From NCBI RefSeq assembly GCF_009720365.1, contig NZ_ML769314.1, forward strand, positions 735,264 through 799,263: a stretch of DNA of 64,000 nt, given 5' to 3'. The notes under the pieces are model-generated. The model was not told the DNA's origin. It did no database searches and saw nothing but the letters and a program-made list of their open reading frames with translations. Below, piece after piece: positions 1 to 8,999 of the stretch. The first letter of the stretch is position 1, and every line of letters starts with the position of its first letter. The DNA is from Catellatospora paridis. GTDB lineage: Bacteria; Actinomycetota; Actinomycetes; Mycobacteriales; Micromonosporaceae. The translations under genes and the position numbers were made by a program.

Positions 1-240
1 GAGCACGGGGGAGCGAAGGGAGTCGTCGAGTACGTCGGACGGCGCGGTGCGCGCATCGTGCTGGTGGGCAATGACGGGGCATGGGGCGACCAGATGGCTC
101 CCAGCACCGACGCGGCCCGAGCCGCCTGCGAGAAGGCCGGCATCACCGTGGAGAACGAGTGGGAGCGCGAGCTCATCGAGCTCATGCGCCCCACGAACGA
201 CCTCTGGCGCTCCATGTCCAAGCGAGTCCTGGCGCGCTGA
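1..240 (+). CDS. C-terminal end of an unrecognised protein (5' end outside window)
   Basis: The reading frame is open from base 1 to a TGA at 238-240, giving 79 residues of a protein whose start lies upstream. The fragment has a short hydrophobic beta-strand-like stretch (ARIVLVGNDG) followed by charged helical segments rich in Glu and Arg. Codon use has the strong GC third-position bias of the neighbours, so it is very likely a real gene end. I do not recognise the family and assign no function. Confidence 0.6.
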   Translation, partial: EHGGAKGVVEYVGRRGARIVLVGNDGAWGDQMAPSTDAARAACEKAGITVENEWERELIELMRPTNDLWRSMSKRVLAR

Positions 241-260
241 GGTTCTTTCAGATCCCGCGT

Positions 261-266
261 TATATT
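261..266 (+). promoter_or_regulatory. Possible leaderless promoter -10 (TATATT) of the ATP-grasp gene
   Basis: TATATT lies 8 bases before the GTG at 275, and there is no Shine-Dalgarno sequence in between. This is the spacing expected for transcription starting at or next to the start codon, which is common in actinobacteria. The stretch is also strikingly AT-rich for this genome. No clear -35 is seen. Confidence 0.45.
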
Positions 267-274
267 CGGATCTT

Positions 275-1237
275 GTGAGCACATCCCTTGACCACGCGAC
301 CCGGGCCCAGGCCCGGGTCGCCCTGGTATCTGAAGCAGGTTCCGCCCCGTCGCCGCGCCCGTCCGGCACCCGTGCCCGGGTCGCGATCGTGACCTGCGCC
401 GAGATCCCGCTGCTGGAGGACGACGACCGGCTGGTGCTGCCCGCGCTGGCGGCCCTGGGCGTCGATGCCGAGCCCGTGGTGTGGGACGACCCCGAGGCCG
501 ACTGGTCCGCCTACGACCTGGTCGTGCTGCGCTCACCGTGGGACTACGCACAGCGCCACGAAGAGTTCCTGGCCTGGGCGGCCGGGGTGCCCCGGCTGGT
601 CAACCCGGCTGAGACGGTGGCCTGGAACACCGACAAGCGCTACCTCGCCGAGCTGGCCGCGGCCGGGCTGCCGGTCACCCCGACCACGTTCCTGGCCCCC
701 GGCGACACGTGGACGCCCCCGGCGGGCGACGGCGAGTACGTCATCAAGCCCGCGGTGAGCGCCGGCAGCCGCGACACCGGCCGCTACGGGCCCGCCGACG
801 CCGTGCAGGCCGTCGCCCACGTACGCCGCCTCCAGGCCGCCGGCCGGATCACCATGGTGCAGCCCTACCTGCCCGCGGTCGACTCCTACGGCGAGACCGC
901 CCTGCTCTACTTCGCGGACCCGGCGACGGGCCGGCTGGCCTACAGCCACGCCATCCGCAAGGGCCCGATGCTCACCGGCCCCGACGAGGGCATGGAGACG
1001 CTCTACAAGCTCGAGGAGATCACCTCCCGGACGCCCACCGCCGCCGAGCGCGCCGTGGGCGATGCCGTGGTGGCCACCCTGCCCGCCGGCCTGGTCTACG
1101 CCCGCGTCGACCTGATCCCCGACGAGCGCGGCAACCCGCTCCTGGTCGAACTGGAACTCACCGAGCCGTCCGTCTTCATGCTCCACGACGACGCCGCCGC
1201 CACCCGCCTGGCCACCGCCATCACCTGGGCCCTCTGA
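275..1237 (+). CDS. ATP-grasp domain protein (carboxylate-amine/thiol ligase type)
   Basis: A 320-residue protein of the ATP-grasp superfamily, which joins a carboxylate to an amine or thiol through an acyl-phosphate. After a short low-complexity leader it shows the pre-ATP-grasp part (VAIVTCAEIPLLEDDD, then DLVVLRSPWDY), the lid/ATP-binding region (EYVIKPAVSAGSRDTGRY) and the metal-binding end (ARVDLIPDERGNPLLVELEL). The overall look resembles the RimK/DcsG-like group, so an amino-acid ligase role is possible, but the substrate cannot be told from sequence. The GTG at 275 is preferred over the upstream start at 47 because the longer version overlaps the previous gene and begins with non-protein-like sequence. 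It is convergent with the next gene. Confidence 0.8.
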   Translation: MSTSLDHATRAQARVALVSEAGSAPSPRPSGTRARVAIVTCAEIPLLEDDDRLVLPALAALGVDAEPVVWDDPEADWSAYDLVVLRSPWDYAQRHEEFLAWAAGVPRLVNPAETVAWNTDKRYLAELAAAGLPVTPTTFLAPGDTWTPPAGDGEYVIKPAVSAGSRDTGRYGPADAVQAVAHVRRLQAAGRITMVQPYLPAVDSYGETALLYFADPATGRLAYSHAIRKGPMLTGPDEGMETLYKLEEITSRTPTAAERAVGDAVVATLPAGLVYARVDLIPDERGNPLLVELELTEPSVFMLHDDAAATRLATAITWAL

Positions 1238-1259
1238 CCCGACGCCGGCCCGGGTCCGG

Positions 1260-1979
1260 TCAGCGGGCGGTGCGGGAGAGGAAGTCGTGGAGGCCGGCGC
1301 CTGGGGGGTCGTCGGGGTGGGCGGCGAGGCCGCGTTCGGCCCAGGAGCGGGCGGCCACGGGGTCGCCGACGTCGGCGAGGGCGCGGGCCAGGCGGCCGTA
1401 CTGGGCGGCGTGCTTGAGGTCGCCGCCGATGACCTCGATCAGGGTGGTGGTGTCCCGTTCCCAGCGGGCCAGGCGTTCGACGGCGTCGCGGGCGCTGAGG
1501 TCGCCGGGGTCGGCGGCCCAGCGGCGGCGCACCGCGGCCCGGTAGTGGTCGAGGCCGCCGGGGCCGAGGGCGGGACCGTAGGCCCAGATGTCGACGGGGC
1601 ACCAGCGGCCGGTGTCGAACTGCACGGTGACCAGCCAGTCGGCCAGGTCCACGGGGTCGGGCAGGGCCTGGCGGCAGGCCTCGGCGTGCGTGGCCAGCAG
1701 GCGGTTGAGCAGGTTGTCCAGGGCGCCGGAGGCGTCGTCGGCGTGGTCGAGGGTGCTCAGCAGCAGTTCGACGGCGTGCGCGAGGGGTTCCCGGGCGACG
1801 CCGGCCCGGCCCGTGCGCACCAGGGTGGCCAGTTCCTCGGCGACCCGCGCGGCGCTCTCGGCGTGCCGGACGCTGGCCCAGTAGTCGAGACCACCGGTGG
1901 TGGTGAAGGTCCGGGTCACCACGCCGGGGAGGGAGTCCTCGGGGTGGGCCTGCGGCGCGCGGCGCAGAGAGGTGGGCAC
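1260..1979 (-). CDS. Conserved hypothetical protein (helical, TPR-like)
   Basis: A 239-residue soluble protein without membrane segments. It is mostly alpha-helical, with repeated Ala/Leu/Arg helices; the C-terminal part (LKHAAQYGRLARALADVGDP, then ARSWAERGLAAHP) looks like tetratricopeptide-type helix pairs. Similar sequences occur as the tail of SWIM zinc-finger proteins, but no Cys/His zinc motif is present here, so I do not call it one. It starts with GTG at 1979 and ends 22 bases from the convergent ATP-grasp gene. Function unknown. Confidence 0.6.
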   Translation of the reverse strand: MPTSLRRAPQAHPEDSLPGVVTRTFTTTGGLDYWASVRHAESAARVAEELATLVRTGRAGVAREPLAHAVELLLSTLDHADDASGALDNLLNRLLATHAEACRQALPDPVDLADWLVTVQFDTGRWCPVDIWAYGPALGPGGLDHYRAAVRRRWAADPGDLSARDAVERLARWERDTTTLIEVIGGDLKHAAQYGRLARALADVGDPVAARSWAERGLAAHPDDPPGAGLHDFLSRTAR

Positions 1980-2055
1980 CCCGTCATCATCGCTCTGTCG
2001 GGCGCTCCATGAGGCCCTTGCGCGACCGGTTGACGACCGGATCGGAATCTGGCGG

Positions 2056-3093
2056 TTACCGGACGGTGACCAATGTCCGGTTCGTTTCGTCGCTGCTCAG
2101 CCTGGACGCGCTCCCATCAGCCTCGGGCGCGTCGAACCCGGTGGACCAGACCACGGCCAGGGTGGCCACCCACACCGCGCACGCCCCGGCCATGTGTGCG
2201 CCGACCAGCAGGGCGGGCAGGTGGGTGAAGTACTGCACGAAGCCGATCGCACCCTGGGCCAGCAGCACCGCGAGCAGGATCGTCGCGGAGCGGGCCATGG
2301 GGGCGGCGGTGACGGCGCGGGCGGCGAACCAGCACGCGACGGCCAGGCCCAGCATCAGGAAGACGGCGTCCACGTGCAGCTGGGAGATCATCTCGGGGTT
2401 CAGTCCCGTGCGGTGGGCCTTCTCGTCACCGGCGTGCGGGCCGCTGCCGGTGACCACGACACCGATCACCACCACGGCCGCCGAGGCGGCGGTGAGCGCC
2501 CAGGTGAGCGGGCGGAGCCGGGCGGCGCCGGGTTCGGCGGCGGGGCGGGTCGCCGTGCGCTGCCAGAGCAGGTACGAGCCGCCGATCATCGCCGCGGACA
2601 GCAGGAAGTGCAGGCCCACCACGTACGGGTTGAGGTCGGTCAGCACGGTGATGCCGCCCACCACGCCCTGCCCGGGGATGCCCAGCGCGAGGATGACCGC
2701 CGGCCGGCGCAGCCGGGCGTGCCGCCACACGGCCACCACCAGCGCGATGGCGATGGCGGAGAGCACGAAGGTGAGCAGCCGGTTGCCGAACTCGATGGCC
2801 CCGTTGATCCCCATCGCCTGGGTGGCGGTGTACGAGTCCTCGGTGCACTTGGGCCAGGTGGGGCAGCCCAGGCCGGAGCCGGTCAGCCGGACCGCGCCGC
2901 CGGTGATCACGATGCCGATGTTGCCGACGAGGCCGGCCAGCGCCAGTCGGCGGCGGGTCACCGCGTCGGCGTCGAGCAGCTGCCGGGTGCCCGGCAGGCG
3001 CTCCAGGAGCCGGGTGATCCGGGGGACGAACCCGGCTGCCTTCGCGGTGTCGACATCAAGCACGAACCGATGGTAGGCGCGCGTTCCTGGCAC
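2056..3093 (-). CDS. ctaA: Heme A synthase, COX15/CtaA family
   Basis: An integral membrane protein of 345 residues (or 335 from the GTG at 3063) with about eight hydrophobic helices. It fits the COX15/CtaA family, which oxidises the methyl group of heme O to make heme A for the aa3 cytochrome oxidase. Family marks include the extracytoplasmic cysteine pair in GLGCPTWPKC, the EFGNRLLTF segment, and helix histidines in VGLHFLLS, QLHVDAVF and THLPALLVGAHMAG. It is divergent from sufR. Heme A synthase next to the suf cluster is a conserved actinobacterial neighbourhood. The start is uncertain because neither GTG has a good ribosome site. Confidence 0.93.
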   Translation of the reverse strand: MPGTRAYHRFVLDVDTAKAAGFVPRITRLLERLPGTRQLLDADAVTRRRLALAGLVGNIGIVITGGAVRLTGSGLGCPTWPKCTEDSYTATQAMGINGAIEFGNRLLTFVLSAIAIALVVAVWRHARLRRPAVILALGIPGQGVVGGITVLTDLNPYVVGLHFLLSAAMIGGSYLLWQRTATRPAAEPGAARLRPLTWALTAASAAVVVIGVVVTGSGPHAGDEKAHRTGLNPEMISQLHVDAVFLMLGLAVACWFAARAVTAAPMARSATILLAVLLAQGAIGFVQYFTHLPALLVGAHMAGACAVWVATLAVVWSTGFDAPEADGSASRLSSDETNRTLVTVR

Positions 3094-3162
3094 GCCGAGT
3101 TAGGGCAGGCTGGGTGTCACGAGTCACCCCGGGGACGGTTTGCGCACGTCGAACTAAATAAG

Positions 3163-3174
3163 TAACACTGGTGT
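3163..3174 (+). promoter_or_regulatory. Candidate SufR operator over the -10 of the suf promoter
   Basis: TAACAC at 3163-3168 is a plausible -10 placed 7 bases before the GTG at 3176, which suggests a leaderless mRNA. It is overlapped by the inverted repeat ACAC-TG-GTGT (3165-3174). SufR-type Fe-S sensors are known to repress their own operon by binding a short palindrome beginning ACAC in the promoter, so this is the natural place for the operator. Binding is inferred from position and symmetry only. Confidence 0.45.
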
Positions 3175-3175
3175 A

Positions 3176-3952
3176 GTGAAAAAGGGTGGGGTGATCACAG
3201 AGGCATCCGATCGCCGCGTGGGTCATCCTGCCACGCGCGGCCGGGTGATCGAGCTGCTCGCCCAGGGCCCCGCGACCGCGGCGGCGCTGGGGGTCGAGCT
3301 GGGCCTCAGCCCGGCAGGCGTGCGCCGCCACCTCGACGCGATGTTCGCCGAGGGCCTGGTCAGCGCACGCGAGCAGGTGATCCGCGGCCCGCGCGGCCGG
3401 GGACGCCCCGCCAAGGTCTTCTCACTCACCGACACCGCCCGCGACGGGCTCGGCCGGCATGCCTACGACGGCCTGGCCACGGCCGCGCTGCGCTGGATCG
3501 CCGAGCGCGGCGGCGAGCGCGAGGTGGCCGCCTTCGCCGCGGCCCAGATCTCGGTGCTGGAGCAGCGCTGCGAGGCGGCCGTACGCGACTCGGGTGACGA
3601 TCCTCTCGCCCGCGCGGAGGCGCTCGCGGAGGCGCTGACCGCGCAGGGATACGCTGCGAGCGCGTCCACGATCGCCACCGGCGGGCAGCTGTGCCAGCAC
3701 CACTGCCCGGTCGCGCACGTCGCCGCCGAGTTCCCGCAGCTGTGCGAGGCCGAGACCGAGGTGATCGGTCGCCTGATCGGCACGCACGTGCAGCGGCTCG
3801 CGACGATCGCGCACGGCGACGGGGTGTGCACCACACACATACCTCCGAAAGTGTTCCGTCCCGGAGCGCCGCCTGGCGGCGCTCCGGCTCCGGCGGGACG
3901 AACCGAGCTTGTTCAGATCCACGATGGCGTCACGATGAGGACGGACTCATGA
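3176..3952 (+). CDS. sufR: SufR, Fe-S cluster sensing transcriptional repressor of the suf operon
   Basis: A 258-residue winged-helix regulator. Residues about 10-80 form the HTH ([20 protein letters not shown], then [13 protein letters not shown]) followed by a basic wing ([13 protein letters not shown]). The C-terminal half carries the cysteines that hold the [4Fe-4S] cluster in SufR (LCQHHC, PQLCEAE, DGVCTTH). Apo/holo switching represses or releases the suf genes. It is the first gene of the suf operon and overlaps sufB by ATGA. The start may be GTG 3176 (leaderless) or GTG 3191. The last 35 residues are low-complexity and contain a perfect DNA palindrome (3861-3887). Confidence 0.9.
   Translation: MKKGGVITEASDRRVGHPATRGRVIELLAQGPATAAALGVELGLSPAGVRRHLDAMFAEGLVSAREQVIRGPRGRGRPAKVFSLTDTARDGLGRHAYDGLATAALRWIAERGGEREVAAFAAAQISVLEQRCEAAVRDSGDDPLARAEALAEALTAQGYAASASTIATGGQLCQHHCPVAHVAAEFPQLCEAETEVIGRLIGTHVQRLATIAHGDGVCTTHIPPKVFRPGAPPGGAPAPAGRTELVQIHDGVTMRTDS
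3861..3887. repeat. Perfect 13-bp inverted repeat inside the 3' end of sufR
   Basis: The arm CCGGAGCGCCGCC is followed by one T and its exact reverse complement. It lies inside the codons for the poorly conserved tail of SufR, 61 bases before the sufB start. In RNA it would give a very stable GC hairpin with no U tract after it, so it looks more like a processing or attenuation element than a terminator. The surrounding protein sequence is low-complexity, as if the hairpin had been inserted. Confidence 0.75.
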
Positions 3953-5370
3953 CCGAGCAGATCACCACGACCGAGGACCAGCTCGCTGGCCTGGGCAAGT
4001 ACGAGTACGGCTGGGCCGACCCGGACCTGGCCGGCGTCAACGCGCGACGCGGTCTGAACGAGGCCGTGGTGCGCGACATCTCGGGCAAGAAGAGCGAATC
4101 CGACTGGATGCTCGACCTGCGGCTCAAGGGTCTGCGGCTGTTCGGCCGCAAGCCCATGCCGAACTGGGGCGCGGACCTGTCGGGCATCGACTTCGACAAC
4201 ATCAAGTACTTCGTGCGCTCGACCGAGAAGCAGGCGGCGAGCTGGGAGGACCTCCCCGAGGACATCAAGAACACGTACGACAAGCTCGGCATCCCCGAGG
4301 CGGAGAAGCAGCGCCTCGTGGCGGGTGTCGCCGCGCAGTACGAGTCCGAGGTCGTCTACCACGCGATCCGTGAGGACCTGGAGCAGCAGGGTGTGCTGTT
4401 CCTGGACACCGACACGGCGCTGAAGGAGCACCCGGAGCTGTTCAAGGAGTACTTCGGCACCGTCATCCCGGTGGGCGACAACAAGTTCGCCGCGCTGAAC
4501 ACCGCGGTGTGGTCGGGCGGCTCGTTCATCTACGTGCCGCCGGGCGTCAACGTGGAGATCCCGCTGCAGGCCTACTTCCGGATCAACACCGAGAACATGG
4601 GCCAGTTCGAGCGGACCCTGATCATCGTCGACGAGGGCGCGTACGTGCACTACGTCGAGGGCTGCACCGCGCCGATCTACTCGTCGGACTCGCTGCACAG
4701 CGCGGTCGTCGAGATCATCGTGAAGAAGAACGCGCGCTGCCGGTACACCACGATCCAGAACTGGTCGAACAACGTCTACAACCTGGTCACCAAGCGCGCC
4801 GTGTGCCACGAGGGCGCGACCATGGAGTGGGTCGACGGCAACATCGGTTCCAAGGTCACCATGAAGTACCCGGCCGTGTTCATGGTCGGCGAGCACGCCA
4901 AGGGCGAGGTGCTCTCGGTGGCGATGGCCGGTGAGGGCCAGCACCAGGACGCGGGCGCCAAGATGGTGCACGCGGCCCCGCACACCTCGTCGACGATCAT
5001 CAGCAAGTCGATCGCCCGGGGCGGCGGCCGCACCTCGTACCGCGGCCTGGTCCAGGTCATGGAGGGCTCGCACCACAGCAAGAGCACGGTCAAGTGCGAC
5101 GCGCTGCTGGTCGACACCATCTCCCGCTCGGACACCTACCCGTACGTCGACATCCGCGAGGACGACGTGTCCATGGGTCACGAGGCGACGGTCTCCAAGG
5201 TGAGTGACGACCAGTTGTTCTACCTGATGAGCCGGGGCCTGTCCGAGGACGAGGCCATGGCGATGATCGTGCGCGGCTTCATCGAGCCCATCGCCAAGGA
5301 GCTCCCGATGGAGTACGCCCTGGAACTGAACCGACTGATCGAACTGCAGATGGAAGGCGCCGTCGGCTGA
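3949..5370 (+). CDS. sufB: SufB, Fe-S cluster assembly scaffold subunit
   Basis: A 473-residue SufB, the core scaffold subunit on which Fe-S clusters form within the SufBCD complex. Recognisable family segments are [19 protein letters not shown] near the N-terminus, [19 protein letters not shown], the beta-helix region with [19 protein letters not shown], and the C-terminal [20 protein letters not shown] and [17 protein letters not shown]. The ATG at 3949 overlaps the sufR stop (ATGA), so translation is probably coupled. Length and motifs are normal for actinobacterial SufB. Confidence 0.97.
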   Translation: MTEQITTTEDQLAGLGKYEYGWADPDLAGVNARRGLNEAVVRDISGKKSESDWMLDLRLKGLRLFGRKPMPNWGADLSGIDFDNIKYFVRSTEKQAASWEDLPEDIKNTYDKLGIPEAEKQRLVAGVAAQYESEVVYHAIREDLEQQGVLFLDTDTALKEHPELFKEYFGTVIPVGDNKFAALNTAVWSGGSFIYVPPGVNVEIPLQAYFRINTENMGQFERTLIIVDEGAYVHYVEGCTAPIYSSDSLHSAVVEIIVKKNARCRYTTIQNWSNNVYNLVTKRAVCHEGATMEWVDGNIGSKVTMKYPAVFMVGEHAKGEVLSVAMAGEGQHQDAGAKMVHAAPHTSSTIISKSIARGGGRTSYRGLVQVMEGSHHSKSTVKCDALLVDTISRSDTYPYVDIREDDVSMGHEATVSKVSDDQLFYLMSRGLSEDEAMAMIVRGFIEPIAKELPMEYALELNRLIELQMEGAVG

Positions 5371-6512
5371 TGAGCACCGAAGTTATCGCACCGCCCAAGA
5401 CCAAGTCGCAGGCGTTGCGCTCGTTCCACGTCGCCGACTTCCCGGCCCTGACCGGTCGCGAGGAGGAGTGGCGCTTCACTCCGCTCAAGCGGCTGCGGGG
5501 CCTGGCGGCCGGCGACCTCGCGGCCTCGGCCGCGCCCAAGCACGAGTACGGCACGCTGCCCGAGGGCCTCACCGTCGCCACGGTGCCGACCTCGGACTCC
5601 CGGATCGGCGGGGTGCTGACCCCGTTCGACCGGATCAGCGCCTGGGCCTTCGAGAACGCGGCCGACGCGCTGCTGGTCGAGGTCGCCAAGGAGACCGTGC
5701 TGGCCGAGCCGTTCACGCTGCGGCTGGCCGGGCTCGGTGCCGAGGGTGCCGCGGCGGCGCACACCTACCTGTCGGTGGGGGCGTACGCCGAGGCGACGAT
5801 CGTGCTGGAGCAGACCGGCAGCGTGACGCTCGCCGACAACGTGGAGATCGCGGTCGCCGACGGCGCGAAGCTGACCCTGGTCACGGTCGCCGACTGGGCC
5901 GCCGACGCGGTGCAGGCGCAGCACATCAAGGTCAAGCTGGGCCGCGACGCGAAGATCCTGCACGTGCAGGTGTCGCTCGGCGGTGACCTGGTGCGCCAGT
6001 TCACCAGCGTCGACTACACCGGCCGCGGCGGCGAGGCCGAGCTCTACGGGCTCTACTTCGCCGACGGCGCGCAGCACATCGAGCACCGCCTGCTGGTGGA
6101 CCACTCGGTGCCGGACTGCCGCTCGTACGTGGGCTACCGGGGCGCGCTGCAGGGTGAGGGCGCGCACACGGTCTGGGTCGGCGACGTGCTGATCCAGGAC
6201 CAGGCCACCGGCACCAGCACCTACGAGGTCAACCGCAACCTGCTGCTGTCCGACGGGGCGCGGGCCGACTCGGTGCCGAACCTGGAGATCGAGACCGGCG
6301 AGATCGTCGGCGCGGGCCACGCCTCGGCGACCGGCCGCTTCGACGACGAGCAGCTGTTCTACCTGATGGCCCGGGGCATCCCCGAGTCCGAGGCGCGCAA
6401 GCTCGTGGTCCGCGGTTTCTTCGCCGAGCTGCTCGGCAAGATCCCGGCCGAGGACCTGCGGGAGCGCCTGGGCACGGCCATTGAGGAGCGGCTGGAGAAG
6501 GCGGGCTCATGA
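5370..6512 (+). CDS. sufD: SufD, Fe-S cluster assembly subunit
   Basis: A 380-residue SufD, the partner of SufB in the SufBC2D complex; it is needed for iron entry and shares the right-handed beta-helix core and C-terminal helical domain. Typical motifs are EEEWRFTPLKRLRG at the N-terminus and GHASATGRFDDEQLFYLMARG followed by LVVRGFFAELL at the C-terminus. The ATG shares one base with the sufB stop (TGATG). The stop codon is at once the first bases of a dispersed repeat that fills the gap to the next gene. Confidence 0.96.
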   Translation: MSTEVIAPPKTKSQALRSFHVADFPALTGREEEWRFTPLKRLRGLAAGDLAASAAPKHEYGTLPEGLTVATVPTSDSRIGGVLTPFDRISAWAFENAADALLVEVAKETVLAEPFTLRLAGLGAEGAAAAHTYLSVGAYAEATIVLEQTGSVTLADNVEIAVADGAKLTLVTVADWAADAVQAQHIKVKLGRDAKILHVQVSLGGDLVRQFTSVDYTGRGGEAELYGLYFADGAQHIEHRLLVDHSVPDCRSYVGYRGALQGEGAHTVWVGDVLIQDQATGTSTYEVNRNLLLSDGARADSVPNLEIETGEIVGAGHASATGRFDDEQLFYLMARGIPESEARKLVVRGFFAELLGKIPAEDLRERLGTAIEERLEKAGS

Positions 6513-6580
6513 GCGAGCGCAGCGAGCGAATCATGACGCCCGAACCCGCCGCCGACGAGCGCAGCGAGGAGAAGGCGTGA
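6509..6580 (+). CDS. 23-codon bridging ORF made by the dispersed SERSER repeat
   Basis: An ATG overlapping the sufD stop (ATGA at 6509-6512) opens a short frame, MSERSERIM...ADERSEEKA, that ends in a TGA overlapping the GTG start of the Rieske gene (GTGA at 6577-6580). Almost the same nucleotide sequence follows another gene at 49658, so this is a dispersed repeat rather than a conserved protein. Its effect would be to carry ribosomes from sufD to the next gene without a gap. Whether the peptide is stable or functional is unknown. Confidence 0.4.
   Translation: MSERSERIMTPEPAADERSEEKA
6510..6574 (+). repeat. Dispersed SERSER repeat, copy 1
   Basis: The unit begins exactly at the sufD stop codon with TGAGCGAGCGCAGCGAGCGA, continues with ATCATGA, and after a variable middle ends with GCCGCCGACGAGCGCAGC and GAGGAGAAGG. 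Copy 2 lies at 49658-49729 and also begins at a stop codon. The conserved ends frame a variable centre of different length. The last part supplies a good Shine-Dalgarno sequence for the downstream GTG. Confidence 0.8.
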
Positions 6581-6912
6581 CCGATTTCGTCAGGGCTTGT
6601 GCCGCCGACGACGTCGCCAAGGGCGCGGCGCTCGCGGTGGACCTCGCCGGCACCCCGGTGGTCGTGGTGCACGCGGAGGACGACGGCTTCTACGCCGCGT
6701 ACGACGAGTGCTCGCACGCCGCCGTGGCGCTGTCGGAGGGCGAGGTCGACGGCTGCACGCTGGAATGCTGGCTGCACGGCTCGCGTTTCGATCTTCGTAC
6801 CGGTGCGCCGACCGGCCTGCCCGCCACCGAACCTGTTCCCGTCTTTCCCGTCGACGTCCGTGACGGCGACGTCTACGTCAGCCTGACGCCAAGCAATGGA
6901 GTAACCCGATGA
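6577..6912 (+). CDS. Rieske-type [2Fe-2S] ferredoxin of the suf operon
   Basis: A 111-residue Rieske-fold protein with the two ligand pairs C-S-H (about residue 48) and C-W-L-H (about residue 66), which hold a [2Fe-2S] cluster. It belongs to the small ferredoxin-subunit type of non-heme iron oxygenases. Its fixed place between sufD and sufC in actinobacteria suggests electron transfer in cluster assembly rather than service to an oxygenase, and no oxygenase gene is nearby. The GTG start at 6577 follows GAGGAGAAGG; the stop overlaps the sufC ATG. Confidence 0.92.
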   Translation: MTDFVRACAADDVAKGAALAVDLAGTPVVVVHAEDDGFYAAYDECSHAAVALSEGEVDGCTLECWLHGSRFDLRTGAPTGLPATEPVPVFPVDVRDGDVYVSLTPSNGVTR

Positions 6913-7688
6913 GCAAGTTGGAGATCCGCGACCTTCAGGTGTCGGTGAAGCTGCCCGAGGGCGAGCTGAAGCCGATCCTGCACGGGGTCACGCTGACCGT
7001 GGAGTCGGGCCAGACGCACGCCATCATGGGCCCGAACGGGTCCGGCAAGTCGACCCTGGCCTACTCGATCGCGGGCCACCCGAAGTACGAGATCACCGGT
7101 GGCACGGTGACCCTGGACGGCCAGGACGTGCTGGCGATGACCGTGGACGAGCGCGCCCGCGCGGGCCTGTTCCTGGCCATGCAGTACCCGGTCGAGGTCC
7201 CCGGCGTGTCGGTGGCCAACTTCCTGCGCACCGCGAAGACCGCGATCGACGGCGAGGCCCCCAAGCTGCGCACCTGGGCCGGCGAGCTGAAGGGCTCGAT
7301 GGAGAAGATGGGCATGGACCCCGCCTTCGCCCAGCGCAACGTGAACGAGGGCTTCTCCGGCGGTGAGAAGAAGCGGCACGAGATCGTGCAGCTGGAGCTG
7401 CTCAAGCCGAAGATCGCGATCCTCGACGAGACCGACTCCGGCCTCGACGTCGACGCGCTGCGGGTCGTCTCCGAGGGCGTGAACCGGGTCAAGGAGAACA
7501 ACGACAGCGGTGTGCTCCTGATCACCCACTACACCCGGATCCTGCGCTACATCAAGCCGGACTTCGTGCACGTCTTCGTCGCCGGCAAGATCGTCGAAGA
7601 GGGCGGCCCGGAGCTGGCGGACAAGCTCGAGGCCGAGGGTTACACGCGCTACGGGGCGGACGCCGACGCGGCCGTCGCGGCTGCCTGA
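6909..7688 (+). CDS. sufC: SufC, ATPase of the Fe-S assembly complex
   Basis: A 259-residue ABC-type ATPase. Walker A is GPNGSGKST (about residue 41), the signature is FSGGEKKRHEI (about 150), and Walker B/D-loop is IAILDETDSGLD (about 170). SufC dimerises on SufB-SufD and drives their conformational change. The start overlaps the Rieske gene stop (ATGA). The QYPVEVPGVSVANFLRTA segment is typical of SufC. Confidence 0.97.
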   Translation: MSKLEIRDLQVSVKLPEGELKPILHGVTLTVESGQTHAIMGPNGSGKSTLAYSIAGHPKYEITGGTVTLDGQDVLAMTVDERARAGLFLAMQYPVEVPGVSVANFLRTAKTAIDGEAPKLRTWAGELKGSMEKMGMDPAFAQRNVNEGFSGGEKKRHEIVQLELLKPKIAILDETDSGLDVDALRVVSEGVNRVKENNDSGVLLITHYTRILRYIKPDFVHVFVAGKIVEEGGPELADKLEAEGYTRYGADADAAVAAA

Positions 7689-7704
7689 GGGAGCTGAGCA
7701 GACG

Positions 7705-8997
7705 ATGACCGCATTGACCATCCCGGCCGGGATGCCGCAGTACGACGACAAGCCGCGCTTCGACGTGGAGCGCGTGCGCGCCGACTTCCCGATCCTCGGC
7801 CGGGAGGTCAACGGTCATCCGCTCGTCTACCTCGACAGCGGCAACACCTCGCAGAAGCCGCGCCAGGTCATCGACGCGGTCGCCCGCTACTACGCCGAGC
7901 ACAACGCCAACGTGGCGCGCTCGGTGCACACGCTGGGCACCGAGTCGACCGAGGCGTACGAGGGCGCGCGGGCCAAGGTCGCCGCGTTCATCGGCGCGCC
8001 CAGCGTGGACGAGGTGGTGTTCACCAAGAACGCCACCGAGTCGCTGAACCTGGTCGCGCACGCGTTCGGCCCGCACGCGCGGGACCCGCGCTTCCGGCTG
8101 GGCCCCGGCGACGAGATCGTGATCTCGGAGATGGAGCACCACTCCAACATCGTGCCGTGGCAGTTGCTCTGCGAGCGCACGGGCGCGACGCTGCGGTGGT
8201 TCGGCCTCACCGAGTCCGGCCGGCTGGACGAGTCGAACCTCGACGAGCTGGTCAACGAGCGTACGAAGATCGTGTCGATCGTGCACATGTCGAACGTGCT
8301 CGGCACCGTCAACGCCACCGCGCGCATCACCGCGCGGGTGCGCGAGGTCGGCGCGCTGCTGATGCTCGACTGTTCGCAGTCGGTGCCGCACCTGCCGATG
8401 GACGTCGTCGACTACGACGTGGACTTCATCGCGTTCACGGGGCACAAGATGCTGGCCCCGACCGGCATCGGCGTGCTGTGGGGGCGCGGCGAGCTGCTCA
8501 ACGTCATGCCGCCGTTCCTGGGCGGCGGGTCGATGATCGAGACGGTGAAGATGACCGGCTCGACGTTCGCCCCGGCCCCGGCCCGGTTCGAGGCGGGCAC
8601 CCCGCCGATCGCGCAGGCGGTCGGGCTGGGCGCCGCGATCGACTACCTGAACGCGGTCGGCATGGACGCGGTCGCCTGGCACGACAAGGAGCTGACGGCG
8701 TACGCGCTGGACGCCCTGGACACCGTGCCCGGCCTGCGCATCTATGGCCCGAGGGTGCCGGTGGGACGCGGCGCGACCATCTCGTTCACACTGGACAAGA
8801 TCCACCCGCACGACGTGGGTCAGGTGCTCGACTCGCTCGGTGTGCAGGTGCGGGTCGGCCACCACTGTGCCAAGCCGATCTGCGACCGTTTCTCGGTGCC
8901 CGCGCTCACCCGGGCCTCGTTCTACCTCTACACGACGACCGAAGAGGTCGACGCGCTCGTGCGCGGCCTGGATCAGGTGCGGAAGGTCTTCGCTTAG
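7705..8997 (+). CDS. sufS: SufS, type II cysteine desulfurase
   Basis: A 430-residue PLP enzyme that takes sulfur from cysteine as an enzyme-bound persulfide for Fe-S assembly. The PLP lysine is K248 in FTGHKMLAPTG. The persulfide cysteine is C388 in VGHHCAKPICDRF, in the short loop typical of SufS rather than IscS. The N-terminal FPILGREVNGHPLVYLDSGN is also typical. It starts 16 bases after sufC with a GAGCTGAG ribosome site and is followed after 2 bases by sufU, its sulfur acceptor. Confidence 0.97.
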   Translation: MTALTIPAGMPQYDDKPRFDVERVRADFPILGREVNGHPLVYLDSGNTSQKPRQVIDAVARYYAEHNANVARSVHTLGTESTEAYEGARAKVAAFIGAPSVDEVVFTKNATESLNLVAHAFGPHARDPRFRLGPGDEIVISEMEHHSNIVPWQLLCERTGATLRWFGLTESGRLDESNLDELVNERTKIVSIVHMSNVLGTVNATARITARVREVGALLMLDCSQSVPHLPMDVVDYDVDFIAFTGHKMLAPTGIGVLWGRGELLNVMPPFLGGGSMIETVKMTGSTFAPAPARFEAGTPPIAQAVGLGAAIDYLNAVGMDAVAWHDKELTAYALDALDTVPGLRIYGPRVPVGRGATISFTLDKIHPHDVGQVLDSLGVQVRVGHHCAKPICDRFSVPALTRASFYLYTTTEEVDALVRGLDQVRKVFA

Positions 8998-8999
8998 CC

